The notes under the pieces: model-generated
Seen by the model: only the letters and a program-made list of their open reading frames with translations
What the model was told of the DNA's origin: nothing
Databases searched by the model: none
Made by a program: the position numbers and the translations under genes
Shown: positions 17,249 to 24,941 of the stretch, one piece after another
Position numbering within the stretch: the stretch's first letter is position 1
How the letters are laid out: every line of letters starts with the position of its first letter
Assembly: GCF_040393045.1 (NCBI RefSeq)
Contig: NZ_JBEBUX010000002.1
Coordinates: 14,172 to 78,171, forward strand
DNA from: Pollutimonas bauzanensis_A
GTDB taxonomy: Bacteria; Pseudomonadota; Gammaproteobacteria; Burkholderiales; Burkholderiaceae_B
Direction: 5' to 3'
Length of the DNA: 64,000 nucleotides

Positions 17249-18235
17249 ATGAAATCGTTTCACCGCCACTCTATGGCAATTGCCTTGTCTGCATTGACGA
17301 TGGGCTTTGCGATAAGCACTGCTTCAGCACAAACTGTCATGCGTATCAGCATTTCGTCACCGCAAAACTCGCACCAGGGCGTCGCTATCGACACCTTCGC
17401 CAAGGAAGTCGAAAAGCTTACCGATGGCCGCTACGTCATCAAGACTTTCTACGCCAGTTCGCTGGGTGCCGAGCGCGAAGCGATGGAGTCGGTTCAGATG
17501 GGTACGCAAGAACTGACCTGGACATCAAGCGGTCCGGTCCCCAATTTCGTGCCTGAAGTCAAAATTCTGGACGTACCGTTTTTGTTCCGCGATTACCCGC
17601 ACGCGCGCGCCGTACTGGACGGCCCCATCGGTGATGATCTGCTGAAGAAATTCGATGCTAAAGGCTTCAAGGCTCTGGCTTGGGGTGAAAACGGTTTCCG
17701 TCACATGACGAACAATAAACATCCAATCAAGGTGCCCGCCGACATGAACGGCCTGAAGATGCGCACCGTGGAAAATCCCGTACACATCCAGGCATACAAG
17801 GCGTTTGGCATCAATCCCACACCCATGGCTTTCAGCGAAGTATTTACCGCTTTGCAGCAAGGCACAGTCGATGGACAAGAAAACCCCATTTCGGTAATCA
17901 CAGCGTCCAAGTTCGATCAAGTTCAAAAGCACTTGACGCTCACCGGTCATGTGTATTCGCCAGGCGTCTACCTAATGAGCAAAGCGTCTTTTGATAAATT
18001 GTCCGATGCCGACAAGAAGGCGTTTATTCAGGCAGCCAAGGTAGGTGTTCAAGCCAACCGCGACCGCATCGATTCCGATGAGAAAAATGCAGTTGCCGAT
18101 CTGCGCGGCAAGGGCATGGAAGTCGTCGAAACAATCGACAAAGCCCAGTTCCAGGCGGCTTTGGCCCCGGTCATGACTAGCTTTGAAAAGCAATTCGGCA
18201 AAGACAATATGGACGCCATCCGCGCCGTGAACTAA
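17249..18235 (+). CDS. TRAP transporter solute-binding protein (DctP family)
   Basis: The 328-residue periplasmic binding protein has a Sec signal peptide (positively charged start, hydrophobic core, cleavage near TASAQT at about residue 27). It has the DctP-family segments DVPFLFRDYPHARAV, AWGENGFRHMTN and MRTVENPVHIQAYKAFGINPTPMAFSEVFTALQQGTVDGQENP; the Arg in that motif normally grips the substrate carboxylate. The ATG at 17249, with AGGGGA upstream, is chosen over a TTG 48 bp earlier. Together with DctQ and DctM it should import a sugar acid for the facing otn/den pathway. Confidence 0.93.
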   Translation: MKSFHRHSMAIALSALTMGFAISTASAQTVMRISISSPQNSHQGVAIDTFAKEVEKLTDGRYVIKTFYASSLGAEREAMESVQMGTQELTWTSSGPVPNFVPEVKILDVPFLFRDYPHARAVLDGPIGDDLLKKFDAKGFKALAWGENGFRHMTNNKHPIKVPADMNGLKMRTVENPVHIQAYKAFGINPTPMAFSEVFTALQQGTVDGQENPISVITASKFDQVQKHLTLTGHVYSPGVYLMSKASFDKLSDADKKAFIQAAKVGVQANRDRIDSDEKNAVADLRGKGMEVVETIDKAQFQAALAPVMTSFEKQFGKDNMDAIRAVN

Positions 18236-18243
18236 AAACCCGT

Positions 18244-18277
18244 TAAGAAAATGCCCCCACCCCGGGGCGTTTTCTTA
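18244..18277 (+). terminator. Attenuator-like hairpin between dctP and dctQ
   Basis: A 14-bp stem (TAAGAAAATGCCCC / GGGGCGTTTTCTTA, one G-U pair) with a 6-base loop lies 9 bp after the dctP stop. The right arm includes TTTTCTT. Partial termination here would make more binding protein than membrane subunits, as is common for binding-protein operons. Confidence 0.65.
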
Positions 18278-18340
18278 TCTGGAGAACGGCAAGCAAGCTA
18301 CGCCTTGCGATGTAAGCCCACCACCTTCTACAAAAAAAAC

Positions 18341-18835
18341 GTGAAATCTGCTTTCTTAAGTTTTGAGCGCCGCTTGACCTCATTGTCCTTGGGACTTGCC
18401 TGCCTGATGATGGTCATCGCCGCCTGCATGGGCATGCTGCAAGTACTGATGCGCTTTGTGTTCGAGCTTCCTTCCGAATGGAGCGAAGTCATCGTGCGCA
18501 TCTCATTGATATGGATGGTGTTCTTGGGTATCCCAGCTGCCTTCCGCTTTGGCTCGATGATCTCGGTCGACTTGATGCATCGGCTCTCGCCGCCAAAATT
18601 CCAGCGTTTTCTGGAAGGCGTCATTGCGATCCTGTCCTTGATTCTTCTGGCCATCATTGCCTGGTATGGCTGGGACTATGCACAGCGTGGAAGCGTACAA
18701 ACCATTATCGGTCTTGAGTATTTTTCGATGTTCTGGGCATTTCTGGCCCTCCCCGTCGGCGCCGTATGCGCCATGATCGGGGTGATCGGCAATTTCCTGG
18801 ATCCTCGACACGAAGAACTGGCCACCGCTCAATAG
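18341..18835 (+). CDS. TRAP transporter small membrane subunit (DctQ family)
   Basis: The protein is about 164 residues with four hydrophobic helices, the DctQ topology. Helix 1 is LSLGLACLMMVIAACMGMLQVLMRF, followed by the family motif SEWSEVIVRISLIWMVFLGIPAAFRFGSMISVD. The start is uncertain: GTG at 18341 gives a normal-length protein, while an ATG at 18251 would lie within the hairpin after dctP and add 30 residues of doubtful sequence. No strong ribosome site is seen for either. It pairs with DctM to form the membrane transporter. Confidence 0.8.
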   Translation: MKSAFLSFERRLTSLSLGLACLMMVIAACMGMLQVLMRFVFELPSEWSEVIVRISLIWMVFLGIPAAFRFGSMISVDLMHRLSPPKFQRFLEGVIAILSLILLAIIAWYGWDYAQRGSVQTIIGLEYFSMFWAFLALPVGAVCAMIGVIGNFLDPRHEELATAQ

Positions 18836-18867
18836 CCTTCCCATAAGCGTCTAACTACAGAACTATC

Positions 18868-20145
18868 ATGTCCACAGTCATGCTTTTCACGATGATCGCG
18901 TGTTTCGCGATCTCGGTCTCCATAGCGGTATCCATCGGGCTGGCCAGCGTAGTCGGCGTTGTGGTGGCCGAAGCCAATATGTTGCTGGTGGTCAAGGAAA
19001 TCTTCAACTCCATCAACAAGTTTCCGCTAGCCGCCATTCCGTTCTTCATTCTGGCCGGCAACCTAATGGAAACGGGCGGCATTTCCCGCCGTCTGGTGGA
19101 GTTCGCCAAATCCCTGGTGGGCGGAGTGCAAGGCGGGCTGTCGGCGACTTGTGTGCTGACTTGCATGATTTTTGCAGCGGTTTCGGGCTCGTCGGTTGCG
19201 ACCACGTTTGCCATTGGCGCCATATTGATTCCCGCCTTGGTCAAGCATGGTTACCCGGTGGGTTATTCCGCAGCATTGCAAGCGACTTCGGCCGAACTGG
19301 GCGGTATCATTCCCCCTTCTATTCCCCTCATCCTTTACGGCGTATCGGCCGAAGTATCTATCGGCGAATTGTTCATTGCCGGCATTGGACCCGGCATCCT
19401 GATCGGCGTGGCACTGATGATCTTCACCCTGATCTATGCGCGCATTTACGGCTATGGCAAGAACGATGGTGTAGGCAAAATGGCTGTCTGGGCAGCGACC
19501 AAACATGCCGGACTTGCCTTGTTGATGCCAGTTATCATTCTTGGCGGAATATACGGCGGTATTTTCACCCCAACCGAAGCCTCAGTGGTGGCCGTGTTCT
19601 ATGCCTTGATTGTCGGCTTTTTTGTTTACCGTGAAATCAATCTGCCGAAACTGAAATTGATCCTGAAAAAGTCAGTGCTGTCCTCGGCAGTGATCATGTT
19701 CATCATTGCCAACGCAGGCCTGTTCAGCTTCATGCTTACCCGCGCCGGCATACCGGATATGATCGGCAGATTTCTAGCCGAGCATCTGACCAGCCCTGCC
19801 CTTTTCCTGCTGGGCGTAAATGCCGCGCTTTTTGTGATCGGGATGTTCATCGAGACCTCGGCATCCATCATCGTGCTGGCCCCTATCCTGGCCCCGGTAG
19901 CCATGCTTTTTGGCGTGGATCCAGTCCACTTCGGCTTGATCATGGTGGTCAACCTGGCCATGGGCATGATTACGCCGCCCTTTGGTGTGAACCTGTTCGC
20001 CGCCTGCGCCGTAGCCAAGATCTCATTGGATGAGATTATCCCCAAGCTGCTGCCCTTCGTGCTGGTGGTAATGAGCTGCGTCATGATCATCACCTACTTC
20101 CCGTCGATATCGCTGTTCTTGCGGGATGTGGTGTATCACAAGTAG
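18868..20145 (+). CDS. TRAP transporter large permease (DctM family)
   Basis: The 425-residue permease has about 12 membrane segments. Family landmarks include FPLAAIPFFILAGNLMETGGISRRLVEFA, AAVSGSSVATTFAIGAILIP, the re-entrant loop ELGGIIPPSIPLILYG and the repeat partner NLAMGMITPPFGVNLF. It carries out sodium-coupled uptake of substrate delivered by the periplasmic protein. It starts 32 bp after dctQ. The neighbouring genes suggest erythronate or a similar acid sugar as substrate. Confidence 0.94.
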   Translation: MSTVMLFTMIACFAISVSIAVSIGLASVVGVVVAEANMLLVVKEIFNSINKFPLAAIPFFILAGNLMETGGISRRLVEFAKSLVGGVQGGLSATCVLTCMIFAAVSGSSVATTFAIGAILIPALVKHGYPVGYSAALQATSAELGGIIPPSIPLILYGVSAEVSIGELFIAGIGPGILIGVALMIFTLIYARIYGYGKNDGVGKMAVWAATKHAGLALLMPVIILGGIYGGIFTPTEASVVAVFYALIVGFFVYREINLPKLKLILKKSVLSSAVIMFIIANAGLFSFMLTRAGIPDMIGRFLAEHLTSPALFLLGVNAALFVIGMFIETSASIIVLAPILAPVAMLFGVDPVHFGLIMVVNLAMGMITPPFGVNLFAACAVAKISLDEIIPKLLPFVLVVMSCVMIITYFPSISLFLRDVVYHK

Positions 20146-20168
20146 TAAATCAAGAAGACCGTTTGCAC

Positions 20169-20210
20169 GCTTGGCATAAGGCCCTATTCAACATTGGGCT
20201 ATGCCAGCGC
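20169..20210. terminator. Stem-loop between convergent dctM and otnI
   Basis: The imperfect arms TGGCATAAGGCCC / GGGCTATGCCA enclose an 11-base loop in the 67-bp gap between two converging genes. There is no clear T run on either strand, so its strength as a terminator is doubtful. Confidence 0.45.
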
Positions 20211-20212
20211 GT

Positions 20213-20992
20213 TTACAACGTCATTGCGCTCATCCAACCCAACCCTTCTACCGTACCTTTGGCCGGCCGGTACTCGCAGCCAACCCAGCCGTCATAGCCC
20301 AGCTCGTCCAGCAAGTTGAACAGATAGGCGTAATTGACTTCACCCGTATCGGGTTCGTGCCGTTCTGGTACACCTGCGATCTGAATATGGCCGATATGGG
20401 GCTGGTATTTCTTGAAGGTCATGGCAATGTCGCCTTCCATGATCTGGACATGATAGAAGTCCATCTGCACTTTCAGGTTGGGTGCTCCAACCTCTTCGCG
20501 GATGGCATGCGCCTGATCCTGGCGGTTCAGGAAATACCCCGGCATGTCGCGGCTATTGATCGGCTCGATCAATACGTTGATGCCGTGTACCGCGCATTCG
20601 GCGGCGGCGTATTTCAGGTTCTGTATGAACGTGGCGCGACACTCTGCAAGATCCGAGCCCGCGGGCACCAGGCCCGCCATGGCGTGTACATTGGGTGTAC
20701 CAAGCGCCCTGGCATAGGCTATGGCGGTTGCTACACCAGCACGAAACTCATCGCTGCGGCCGGGCAATGCCGCCATGCCACGCTCGCCCGACGCCCAATC
20801 CCCAGGCGGCATGTTGAATAGAACATTCTTTATTTTGTAGGTGTCCAATTGCACCGCGATTTCTTGCGCCGTGTGTTCGTAGGGGAACAGGAATTCGACG
20901 GCGCCGAAGCCGGCATGGGCAGCCGCCTGAATGCGATCCAGAAAGGGTAGCTCGGTGAACATCAAGCTGATGTTTGCTGCAAGTTTTGGCAT
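20213..20992 (-). CDS. otnI: 2-oxo-tetronate isomerase (hydroxypyruvate isomerase family)
   Basis: The 259-residue TIM-barrel protein of the Hyi/xylose-isomerase-like family has conserved metal-site residues in NVLIEPINSRDMPGYFLNRQDQA (Glu), QMDFYHVQIMEGD, HIQIAGVPERHEPDTGEVNY and the terminal GCEYRPAKGT (Glu). In the pathway described for DUF1537 kinases, OtnI converts 2-oxo-tetronate to 3-oxo-tetronate. By sequence alone it could be called hydroxypyruvate isomerase (Hyi); the neighbours otnC, otnK and denD decide for OtnI. It lies 11 bp downstream of otnC. Confidence 0.87.
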   Translation of the reverse strand: MPKLAANISLMFTELPFLDRIQAAAHAGFGAVEFLFPYEHTAQEIAVQLDTYKIKNVLFNMPPGDWASGERGMAALPGRSDEFRAGVATAIAYARALGTPNVHAMAGLVPAGSDLAECRATFIQNLKYAAAECAVHGINVLIEPINSRDMPGYFLNRQDQAHAIREEVGAPNLKVQMDFYHVQIMEGDIAMTFKKYQPHIGHIQIAGVPERHEPDTGEVNYAYLFNLLDELGYDGWVGCEYRPAKGTVEGLGWMSAMTL

Positions 20993-21003
20993 TGTTTAGG
21001 ACT

Positions 21004-21636
21004 TCAGAGTTTGAATACGGTTTTAAGCTCGGCGATTTGCGCTTCAGTCAGCACCCGCGGGTTATGGCCCTGCAGCAACAAAAACAGCTTGGCGGTTTCT
21101 TCCAGCTCTTCGATTGCGTATACAGCCGACTCCAGCGTTTTGCCCGACACGACGGGCCCATGATTGGCCAGCAAGACAGCGCTGTGCTTGGCGGCCAGCC
21201 CGCGAATGGCATCGCCCAGATTCGGGTCGCCGGGACGGTGATAAGGCACAAGAGGGAGCTGCCCTATCTTCATGACGAAATAGGGTGTCAGGGGCGGTAT
21301 GCAGCTGTGGTGATCGAGCCCCGACATGCAGGAAACCGCTGCCGAATGGGTTGAATGCAGATGTACGATCGCCCCTGCCCCGCTGCGTTCATCGTACATG
21401 GCCCGATGCAGAAATGCCTCTTTGGAAGGAGGGTCGCCGGCCAGCAGCGTCCCGTTCCAGTCCATCTTGGACAGGCGCGCGGGATCCAGCGATCCCAAGG
21501 AGCTGTTGGTTGGCGTCAAGAGCCAGCCATCGTCGGTGCGCACACTGATATTGCCGCTGCTGCCGGCCGTCAAGCCGCGCTGATGCAGGGACGCGCCAAA
21601 ACGGCAGATTTCTTCACGCAGTCGAGTTTCGCTCAT
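21004..21636 (-). CDS. otnC: 3-oxo-tetronate 4-phosphate decarboxylase (class II aldolase family)
   Basis: The 210-residue class II aldolase/adducin-type protein has the glycine-rich substrate loop GLTAGSSGNISVRTDDGWLLTPTNSSLG and the zinc-binding HLHSTHS (about residue 92), with a further His in LLANHGPVV. In the acid-sugar pathway OtnC decarboxylates 3-oxo-tetronate 4-phosphate to dihydroxyacetone phosphate. The family also contains fuculose-phosphate aldolase and ribulose-phosphate epimerase, so the function is assigned mainly from its place beside otnK and otnI. Its ATG overlaps the otnK stop (ATGA). Confidence 0.87.
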   Translation of the reverse strand: MSETRLREEICRFGASLHQRGLTAGSSGNISVRTDDGWLLTPTNSSLGSLDPARLSKMDWNGTLLAGDPPSKEAFLHRAMYDERSGAGAIVHLHSTHSAAVSCMSGLDHHSCIPPLTPYFVMKIGQLPLVPYHRPGDPNLGDAIRGLAAKHSAVLLANHGPVVSGKTLESAVYAIEELEETAKLFLLLQGHNPRVLTEAQIAELKTVFKL

Positions 21637-22901
21637 GGCAGGAGATCCCAGGCTTTGCTGAAGAAGTCCACGCTGCCGAAGTTGCCGGACTTCAAGGCCA
21701 GAGCGATGGGAGTATCGCCCAAGCTGACCGTCCAGGGCACGCCTGGGTCGATCTGCGGCCCGATGCGTAAGCCGCGAACGTTCAGTGCGGTTACTACCGC
21801 GCCGGAAGTCTCGCCGCCGGCCACGATCAATTGGCGTACCCCCAAGGCAACAAAGCCTTGCGCGATACGGGCCAGGGCATCTTCGACCAGTGCGCCGGCC
21901 TGCCCGACCCCCAGCTTTTCCTGAATCGATTTGACCCGGTTGGCATCTGCTGTGGCATACACCGCCACGGGACCATTTTGCAGTCGCGGCGCAGCCCAGG
22001 CCAGCGCGTCAGCCACCACGTCGTCGCCTGCGGCCAGCCGCAACGGATCGATCGCGTAAGCGGGCGTGCCGCGCGAAATAAGATCGGCCAACTGGGCTTG
22101 AGTGGCCTGTGAACAACTGCCGCAAACAATGGCGCGCAGCCCAGGAGCCGACGGCAGGTTTTGCGTGGCATCCTGCTGCGCCAACAGGCCTTGCGCCCGA
22201 AAGTTCTGGGGCAGGCCAAGCGCAATACCTGAACCGGCGGTAACCAGCGGCAGATCGGCGCATGCCGCACCGATCTGGAGCAAGTCATCGTTGGAAATGG
22301 CATCGACCACGGCAACACGAGTGCCTTCGGCTTGCAGTTGAGCGATGCAATCACGAATCGCCTGCGCGCCGGCGGCAACCGTACTATGCTGTATCAATCC
22401 GACCCTGTTCTTCGTTTGACGTTGCAGAACCTGCACCAGGTTCGAGTCTGTCATCGGGGTCAGCGGATGATCACGCATCCCGCTTTCCGATAACAGCGTG
22501 TCGCCGACGAACAAATGCCCCTTGAATACGGTGCGTTTGTTTTCAGGAAATGCGGGGCAAGCGATGGTAAATGACGTGTCCAGCGCGCTCATGAGTGCGT
22601 CGGTCACCGGGCCGATATTGCCCTGGTCGGTCGAGTCGAACGTGGAGCAGTATTTGAAGTAGATTTGCCGGCAACCTGCGTCGCGCAGCCATTGCAGCGC
22701 AGCCAGCGAGTCGGCAACAGCCTCGTCGGCCGGATTTGTGCGGGACTTGAGCGCAATGACCACCGCATCCACATCGTTGGGCAAGGGATGCGCAGGCACA
22801 CCAATCATTTGAACGGTGCGCATGCCGGCTTGCACCAGCATGCCGGCCAAATCTGTCGCGCCGGTAAAATCGTCGGCAATGCATCCGAGCATCACGCTCA
22901 T
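21633..22901 (-). CDS. otnK: 3-oxo-tetronate 4-kinase (DUF1537 family)
   Basis: The 422-residue four-carbon acid-sugar kinase has an N-terminal domain opening with MLGCIADDFTGATDLAGML, then KSRTNPADEAV and YFKYCSTFDSTDQGNIGPV (substrate site). The C-terminal nucleotide-binding domain carries VCGSCSQATQAQL and IVAGGETSGAVVTALNVRGLRIGPQIDPGVPW. The frame is open for 48 further codons upstream, but the ATG at 22901 fits the family and overlaps the denD stop (ATGA). The product is ATP-phosphorylated 3-oxo-tetronate, the substrate for OtnC. Confidence 0.93.
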   Translation of the reverse strand: MSVMLGCIADDFTGATDLAGMLVQAGMRTVQMIGVPAHPLPNDVDAVVIALKSRTNPADEAVADSLAALQWLRDAGCRQIYFKYCSTFDSTDQGNIGPVTDALMSALDTSFTIACPAFPENKRTVFKGHLFVGDTLLSESGMRDHPLTPMTDSNLVQVLQRQTKNRVGLIQHSTVAAGAQAIRDCIAQLQAEGTRVAVVDAISNDDLLQIGAACADLPLVTAGSGIALGLPQNFRAQGLLAQQDATQNLPSAPGLRAIVCGSCSQATQAQLADLISRGTPAYAIDPLRLAAGDDVVADALAWAAPRLQNGPVAVYATADANRVKSIQEKLGVGQAGALVEDALARIAQGFVALGVRQLIVAGGETSGAVVTALNVRGLRIGPQIDPGVPWTVSLGDTPIALALKSGNFGSVDFFSKAWDLLP

Positions 22902-23872
22902 GGTGCAAGCTCGTCCTGAATGTGGGCACGAATGACGCTGGCGAAATCCGCGTCGGCTGTGAAACCCATGGCTTTGGCGCGTGCGGCCTCGAAATCGCCC
23001 GGCCAGGAATTGACGATACGCTTGACCACGTCGTCTTCCTGCCACTGAATGCGCTGCGCGACTTCGGCGCCCGCCACGCTTTCAAGCGCATCAACCATTT
23101 CACGTACGGTCACTGACAAACCCGGCAGGCTTACGATGCGCGTGAACGTGAATTGCGCCGCATCCAGGTTGTGTCCATAGACGAGGTTTTGGACGGCCTG
23201 GCGCGGCGACATCAACCACATGCGGGTATCGCCGCTGACTGGACAAATGGCGGCCTGGCCGTTCAGCGGTTCGCGCAGAATGCCGCTGGCAAAACTGGAT
23301 GCCGCCTTGTTGGGAACGCCCGGACGCACGGAAATCGTGGGCATGCGCAGAACGCGGCCGTCAATGAAACCCTTGCGGCTGTAGTCGTTGACGAGCAGCT
23401 CTCCCATGGCTTTTTGAGCGCCATAAGAGCTTTGCGGCATCAGCCCCATGGTGTCGGGCACTTTGGCCGGCAAATCGCCGCCAAACACGGCAACGGAGCT
23501 CGTGAATACCACGCGCGGCTGGGTGCCCAGGGCTCGCGCCCTTTCAAGGATATGACGCGTTGCATCGAAATTGATTTTCATCCCCAGGTCGAAATCGACT
23601 TCGGCATGGCCACTGACCACGGCGGCGAGGTGGAAGATGCTGTCCGTCGTGGGGACGATCATTGCTTCGATGGTTTTCGCGTCGGAAATGTCCCCTACGA
23701 TAATGTCGACGCGGGGATCCGAAAAACCCACTGGCGCTACGACATCCACCAGGGTGATGCGGGTGATTTCTTCAGGCTGGCCGCTGCGCCCGATAAGGCT
23801 GCCGGCGTCCAGTAAGTGTCGGGCCAGCTTGCTGCCCAAAAAACCCGCTGCGCCCGTGATGGCGATATGCAT
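22898..23872 (-). CDS. denD: D-erythronate dehydrogenase (extended SDR family)
   Basis: The 324-residue extended short-chain dehydrogenase has the NAD-binding MHIAITGAAGFLGSKLARHLLD at the N terminus, catalytic Ser in FTSSVAVFGG and Tyr/Lys in SSYGAQKAMGE. DenD oxidises D-erythronate to 2-oxo-tetronate. The pathway alternative, LtnD for L-threonate, belongs to a different (beta-hydroxyacid) family, so this gene points to erythronate. It is the first gene of the denD-otnK-otnC-otnI operon and is divergent from the regulator gene. A good promoter lies upstream. Confidence 0.86.
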   Translation of the reverse strand: MHIAITGAAGFLGSKLARHLLDAGSLIGRSGQPEEITRITLVDVVAPVGFSDPRVDIIVGDISDAKTIEAMIVPTTDSIFHLAAVVSGHAEVDFDLGMKINFDATRHILERARALGTQPRVVFTSSVAVFGGDLPAKVPDTMGLMPQSSYGAQKAMGELLVNDYSRKGFIDGRVLRMPTISVRPGVPNKAASSFASGILREPLNGQAAICPVSGDTRMWLMSPRQAVQNLVYGHNLDAAQFTFTRIVSLPGLSVTVREMVDALESVAGAEVAQRIQWQEDDVVKRIVNSWPGDFEAARAKAMGFTADADFASVIRAHIQDELAP

Positions 23873-23890
23873 CTGCTTGTTCCCTAAAGG

Positions 23891-23901
23891 TTGTCATACA
23901 A
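23891..23901 (-). promoter_or_regulatory. TTGTCATACAA operator-like box before denD
   Basis: This perfect TTGT-N3-ACAA dyad sits just downstream of the predicted denD -10, near the expected transcription start. It matches the TTGTAATACA boxes before dctP. It is a likely operator for the divergent GntR/FCD regulator. Confidence 0.6.
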
Positions 23902-23911
23902 ATTGCTTATC

Positions 23912-23940
23912 AGTTTATGGATTAATCTGTATCATGTCAA
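23912..23940 (-). promoter_or_regulatory. Promoter of the denD-otnKCI operon
   Basis: On the minus strand TTGACA (23935-23940) and TAAACT (23912-23917) are separated by 17 bp. The -35 is a perfect consensus. It is overlapped by the palindrome at 23930-23947 and followed by the TTGTCATACAA box, as expected for a repressed promoter. Confidence 0.72.
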
Positions 23941-23947
23941 CATGATA
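23930..23947. promoter_or_regulatory. Perfect palindrome over the denD -35 (candidate second operator)
   Basis: The arms TATCATGT / ACATGATA are separated by 2 bases. It covers the denD -35 element and lies 94 bp before the regulator start. Its sequence differs from the TTGTNATACA boxes, so it may bind the same regulator in another mode or a different protein. Confidence 0.5.
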
Positions 23948-24040
23948 AAAGGCCGAATATTCGTGTGGGAAATCGCCAATTTGGCCTACATGAAAACTGC
24001 CTTTTAGCCCTTCTTCCAAAACGAGACAAAAAGGCACATT

Positions 24041-24823
24041 ATGGGTAATGTCACCCAAACCGGGATTCAAAAGCGGCGCGCATCCGGCACGCTTGCGGAC
24101 CAGGTCACTGACGTATTGCTGCACGAAATCAAGGGGAACAAATTTCCTGTGCACTCGCGTCTGCCCTCTGAAGCCGAGATGGCGCGGCGCTTCGGTGTAA
24201 GCCGTACCGTCATCCGCGAAGCAGTGTCGCGCCTGAAGTCCGAAGGGCTTGTCGGAACGCGCCAAGGCAGCGGCACCAGCGTGCTCGAGCCCAATATTGC
24301 CACCCCATTCCGGCTGGATATAAACCTCCAGGATTCCGTCCAGGCGGTGCTCCGAGTTATCGAGCTGCGTCGCGGGGTCGAGGCCGAAATGGCCGCTCTG
24401 GCCGCCGAACGGCGTACCGAAGCGCAGCATGCGCGCATAAAAAAGGCTTTCAACAATATCAAGAAGGCCGAACGTGCCGGTCAGGACGGGGTCGATGAAG
24501 ACGTTGCATTTCATACCGCGATCTCGCAAGCCTGTGGAAACCCGCTGTTCACCTCGCTGCTGTCTTTCCTGAGCCAGTATCTGCGCACAGCAATTCACGT
24601 GACACGAACTAACGAGGCGCAGCGCGAAGATTTCAGCCGTCAGGTCCACAACGAACATGCCGCCATCATGGATGCGATCTCGCGCAAGGATCCTGCCGCG
24701 GCGCGCGCGGCGGCCCTGCATCATATGGAAAGTGCGGCCACGCGCATCAAGGCGGCCGACGCGGCTTTCTGGACTCAGGACATGGACAAGGCGGTACAAC
24801 GGCTAGTTATACCCGGCGGCTAA
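24041..24823 (+). CDS. GntR-family transcriptional regulator, FCD (FadR-like) subfamily
   Basis: The 260-residue regulator has an N-terminal winged helix-turn-helix (SRLPSEAEMARRFGVSRTVIREAVSRLKSEGLVGTRQGSGTSV, about residues 40-85). A C-terminal all-helical FCD ligand domain follows, with metal-site residues in DEDVAFHTAISQACGN and HNEHAAIMDAISRKD. It is divergent from denD and flanked by pathway and transporter genes, so it is the likely repressor of the acid-sugar operons, released by the acid sugar or an intermediate. The ligand is not known from sequence. Confidence 0.9.
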   Translation: MGNVTQTGIQKRRASGTLADQVTDVLLHEIKGNKFPVHSRLPSEAEMARRFGVSRTVIREAVSRLKSEGLVGTRQGSGTSVLEPNIATPFRLDINLQDSVQAVLRVIELRRGVEAEMAALAAERRTEAQHARIKKAFNNIKKAERAGQDGVDEDVAFHTAISQACGNPLFTSLLSFLSQYLRTAIHVTRTNEAQREDFSRQVHNEHAAIMDAISRKDPAAARAAALHHMESAATRIKAADAAFWTQDMDKAVQRLVIPGG

Positions 24824-24941
24824 GGATTCGAACGTGCGTTTACATCCTCGCAAACTGGGTGGTGCAAATACAAGAAAACATCAAGCGCTCGGCAAAACGG
24901 CCTGTTAAAATCGCCAGCTTACCCCTTAAGCAGCAGCTGCC

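Noticed and set aside
16876..24941. Integrase-type genomic island with att repeats at tRNA-Leu.
   Set aside because: No copy of the tRNA 3' end and no integrase or transposase were seen near either side of the island.
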